Shown one piece after another: positions 5,903 to 7,316 of a stretch of DNA of 7,316 nt. The notes beneath the pieces are model-generated. The model was not told the DNA's origin and did no database searches. It saw only the letters and a list, made by a program, of their open reading frames with translations. Positions within the stretch are counted from its first letter, which is position 1; each line of letters begins with the position of its first letter. The stretch lies in assembly GCA_028872685.1 (NCBI GenBank), contig JAPKEI010000134.1, forward strand, positions 1-7,316, in the 5' to 3' direction. A program made the translations under genes and the position numbers. The DNA comes from Verrucomicrobiota bacterium (lineage in GTDB: Bacteria > Verrucomicrobiota > Verrucomicrobiia > Limisphaerales > UBA1100).

Positions 5903-7179
5903 GCACTTGCCTCCTTCGGATCAGTTTGTGTGGCGGCGGTTTTACCTTCCACGCGGCCGTAGTAACTGCCTTGCATTTTATAGCAGCGTTGTTGAATTTC
6001 GGCGCGGTCTTGGAAGCCGGGCACTTCCCAGTAGCGGTCGGCCTCGATTGAAGCGATGTCGTAGCTGGATTGGCCGTCGAGAATCAGCTCGCTCATGATG
6101 ACGCCGATGGCGGGGCTTTGCACGATGCCGTGGCCGGAGAATCCGGTGCAATAAAAAAGGCCCTCGTGGTCGGGGAGTTGGCCGCAGAAGGGGAGGCCGT
6201 CCGGCGTGAAGGTCATGATGCCAGTGGTAACGTGCATCGGCGTGCGCTCATTGAGCCATGGAAAACGCTGCTGCGCGGCGTGGATGAGCATTGCAAGATG
6301 GAGGTCGTCGCGCCGCGCTTTCATCGCGGACATATCAAAATCAGGCGGCAACGTATTCATATCGAACTCAGGGCAGTCCTCGCCGTACATACCAACGAGC
6401 AGGCCGCCGTTTTCCGGTCGGCCATAAATACGATGGTGGCGGTTACGAAAACCGGGGCTGAGTCGGTCCACGGGATGGTCGGGGTGCGGTTGTGTGGTGA
6501 GGTAAACATGACCGAGCGCGGCGGTGGGCAACGTGGTGTTGGTTAGCCCTGCGACCAGATGTGACCACGGGCCGGCAGCATTCACGAGTATGGGTGCGTG
6601 GAATTCACCCTTGGGCGTCTGCACACCGTGCGCTTTTTTGTCGTCGAGTAGCACGGCGGTGACGGGGCAATTCGTCTCGTAACGTACGCCGTGGTCTCGG
6701 CCGACTTTATGATAAGCACTGGCTAGCTCGGCCGGTTGTAGGTGACCGTCGGTCGGGCACCAGCAGGCGGTTGTCAAATCGTCCGTGCGCATGTAGGGCA
6801 TACGTTCGGCCAACTCGTCGATGGGTATTTCATTAATGTCGAAATTTATTGAGCGGCCCATCTCGATAAGGTCGGTCAGCTCCTGCGCGCGTTCGGGTGT
6901 CTCGGCCACGCGAACGGAGCCGGTCTGCACATAAATTTCCACGCCCGCTTGGGCCTCGAGTTCCTTCACGATTTCCACGCCGTCCATAAGCATGCGCGTG
7001 TGCTCGGCAGTGCCGCGCAGTTGGCCGAGCAAACCGGCGGCGCGCCCGGTGGAGCCGTTGCCGATTTGCTCGCGCTCGAGTACCGTCACCGCTGCGCCGC
7101 GCCTGGCCAGTTGCATGGCGGTGGACAAGCCAGCCACGCCGCCCCCGATGATGATGATGTCAGATTTATTTTCGCTCAT
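5899..7179 (-). CDS. FAD-dependent amine dehydrogenase, DAO family (sarcosine/dimethylglycine dehydrogenase-like)
   Basis: This 426-residue flavoprotein probably oxidises the C-N bond of a small amino acid or N-methyl amine and hands electrons to the co-encoded ETF. The Rossmann motif IIIIGGGVAGLS (8-19, Gly12/14/17) and Glu35 at the end of the second strand bind FAD. GSTGRAAGLL (42-51) aligns with the GSTWHAAGL segment of DMGDH/SARDH, but Arg46 replaces the His that carries covalent FAD there. TDGHLQPAELASAY (143-156) and NAAGPWS (200-206) are also family-like. The end of the FAD domain is FTPDGLPFCGQLP (324-336) and GFSGHGIVQSPAIG (346-359). The tail RYWEVPG...SYYG (382-408) resembles the start of the second half of DMGDH, after which the protein stops. 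The folate-binding GcvT-like half is absent. It is the first gene visible in the operon and overlaps etfB by 4 bases. The substrate is inferred; glycine oxidase-like or D-amino acid dehydrogenase roles remain possible. Confidence 0.85.
   Translation of the reverse strand: MSENKSDIIIIGGGVAGLSTAMQLARRGAAVTVLEREQIGNGSTGRAAGLLGQLRGTAEHTRMLMDGVEIVKELEAQAGVEIYVQTGSVRVAETPERAQELTDLIEMGRSINFDINEIPIDELAERMPYMRTDDLTTACWCPTDGHLQPAELASAYHKVGRDHGVRYETNCPVTAVLLDDKKAHGVQTPKGEFHAPILVNAAGPWSHLVAGLTNTTLPTAALGHVYLTTQPHPDHPVDRLSPGFRNRHHRIYGRPENGGLLVGMYGEDCPEFDMNTLPPDFDMSAMKARRDDLHLAMLIHAAQQRFPWLNERTPMHVTTGIMTFTPDGLPFCGQLPDHEGLFYCTGFSGHGIVQSPAIGVIMSELILDGQSSYDIASIEADRYWEVPGFQDRAEIQQRCYKMQGSYYGRVEGKTAATQTDPKEASA
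5910..5916 (-). promoter_or_regulatory. Ribosome binding site for etfB
   Basis: On the - strand AAGGAGG stands 7 bases before the etfB ATG. It is embedded in the final codons (Lys-Glu-Ala) of the upstream dehydrogenase. It is the strongest ribosome site in the window. Confidence 0.65.
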
Positions 7180-7272
7180 TGGTTAATGTTCCAAACAATA
7201 ATAAGTCTCGTAGTAATGTTGCGCGCCGCGAGGCAATCAAGTCGTTGAGTGACAAGATTCCGTTTGATTGGG
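7180..7272 (-). promoter_or_regulatory. Leader/possible promoter region of the dehydrogenase-ETF operon
   Basis: This AT-richer stretch lies before the dehydrogenase start. A weak ribosome site (TTGGAA, 7189-7194) is 9 bases from the ATG. A perfect inverted repeat, CAATCAA at 7234-7240 and TTGATTG at 7264-7270, separated by 23 bases, could be an operator. TAATGTT occurs twice (7184-7190 and 7214-7220), 30 bases apart. A TATTAT at 7198-7203 on the - strand resembles a -10 box but has no matching -35. A transcription start is therefore not established, and the real promoter may lie further upstream outside the window. Confidence 0.3.
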
Positions 7273-7316
7273 TCATGCCGTTTTTTCGGTCGCGGGCAGG
7301 GCATTCCATTTGGGCA
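7273..7316 (-). CDS. Possible C-terminal end of an upstream gene (partial)
   Basis: One - strand frame entering from the right edge reads PKWNALPATEKTA and ends at a TGA at 7275-7273. The residues look like a plausible hydrophilic protein tail. If real, this gene would precede the dehydrogenase gene in the same direction with a gap of about 93 bases. Only 13 codons are visible and the two other - strand frames are also open here, one ending at 7166 and one at 7176, so this is a weak call. No function can be assigned. Confidence 0.25.
   Translation of the reverse strand, partial: PKWNALPATEKTA

Noticed and set aside
5526..6098. + strand open frame of 190 codons across the dehydrogenase/etfB junction
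   Set aside because: It is antisense to two well-supported genes, with biased Ser/Ala/Arg composition and no motif.
6070..6546. + strand open frame of 158 codons opposite the dehydrogenase
   Set aside because: The opposite strand encodes clear DAO-family motifs in this stretch, so this is a composition artefact.
7198..7203. TATTAT as a -10 promoter box for the operon
   Set aside because: The hexamer at the expected -35 position is GCGCGC, and such a short AT-rich match is expected by chance.
1..7316. CRISPR arrays, tRNA or rRNA genes, transposases or attachment sites
   Set aside because: I found no repeat-spacer pattern, no RNA gene-like segment and no transposase motif. Nearly all of the window is accounted for by the six protein genes.

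Overview
The window holds six protein genes and the edges of the region around them. The combination suggests a Gram-negative bacterium of the Planctomycetota/Verrucomicrobiota group. The grounds are a Tat-exported DUF1501 protein next to a BD-FAE-like esterase, a pairing common in those phyla, and an ETF:quinone reductase of the HdrD-like type. This assignment is inference, because no rRNA or marker gene is present.

Layout. Left part, + strand: the 3' portion of an alpha/beta-hydrolase (esterase) gene that enters from outside the window (1-739), a short gap, then a DUF1501 gene (795-2213). Right part, - strand, read from right to left: a FAD-dependent amine dehydrogenase of the DAO / sarcosine-dimethylglycine dehydrogenase type (7179-5899), etfB (5902-5150), etfA (5153-4188) and a membrane-bound cytochrome b / iron-sulfur oxidoreductase (4191-2218). 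Successive genes of this right-hand group overlap by exactly 4 bases (ATGA, GTGA, ATGA), so they almost certainly form one translationally coupled operon. The two gene blocks converge with only 4 bases between their stop codons. Hand-counted rows suggest the left block is clearly less GC-rich than the right.

How the genes work together. The right-hand operon encodes a complete electron path. A flavin dehydrogenase oxidises a small (probably N-methylated) amine or amino acid. EtfAB takes the electrons as a soluble carrier. A five-helix, haem-binding, Fe-S/CCG-domain membrane protein passes them to the quinone pool. This last protein stands in the place that ETF-QO holds in mitochondria and many proteobacteria. 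The coupling of a DMGDH/SARDH-like dehydrogenase to this type of quinone reductase in one operon is the most interesting content of the window. The left-hand pair is an exported, function-unknown DUF1501 protein of the alkaline-phosphatase fold group and a probable carbohydrate or ester hydrolase; no functional link to the operon is visible.

Boundaries. The bases right of 7179 hold a probable leader/promoter region with a perfect 7-bp inverted repeat. At the extreme right there may be the last 13 codons of another - strand gene.
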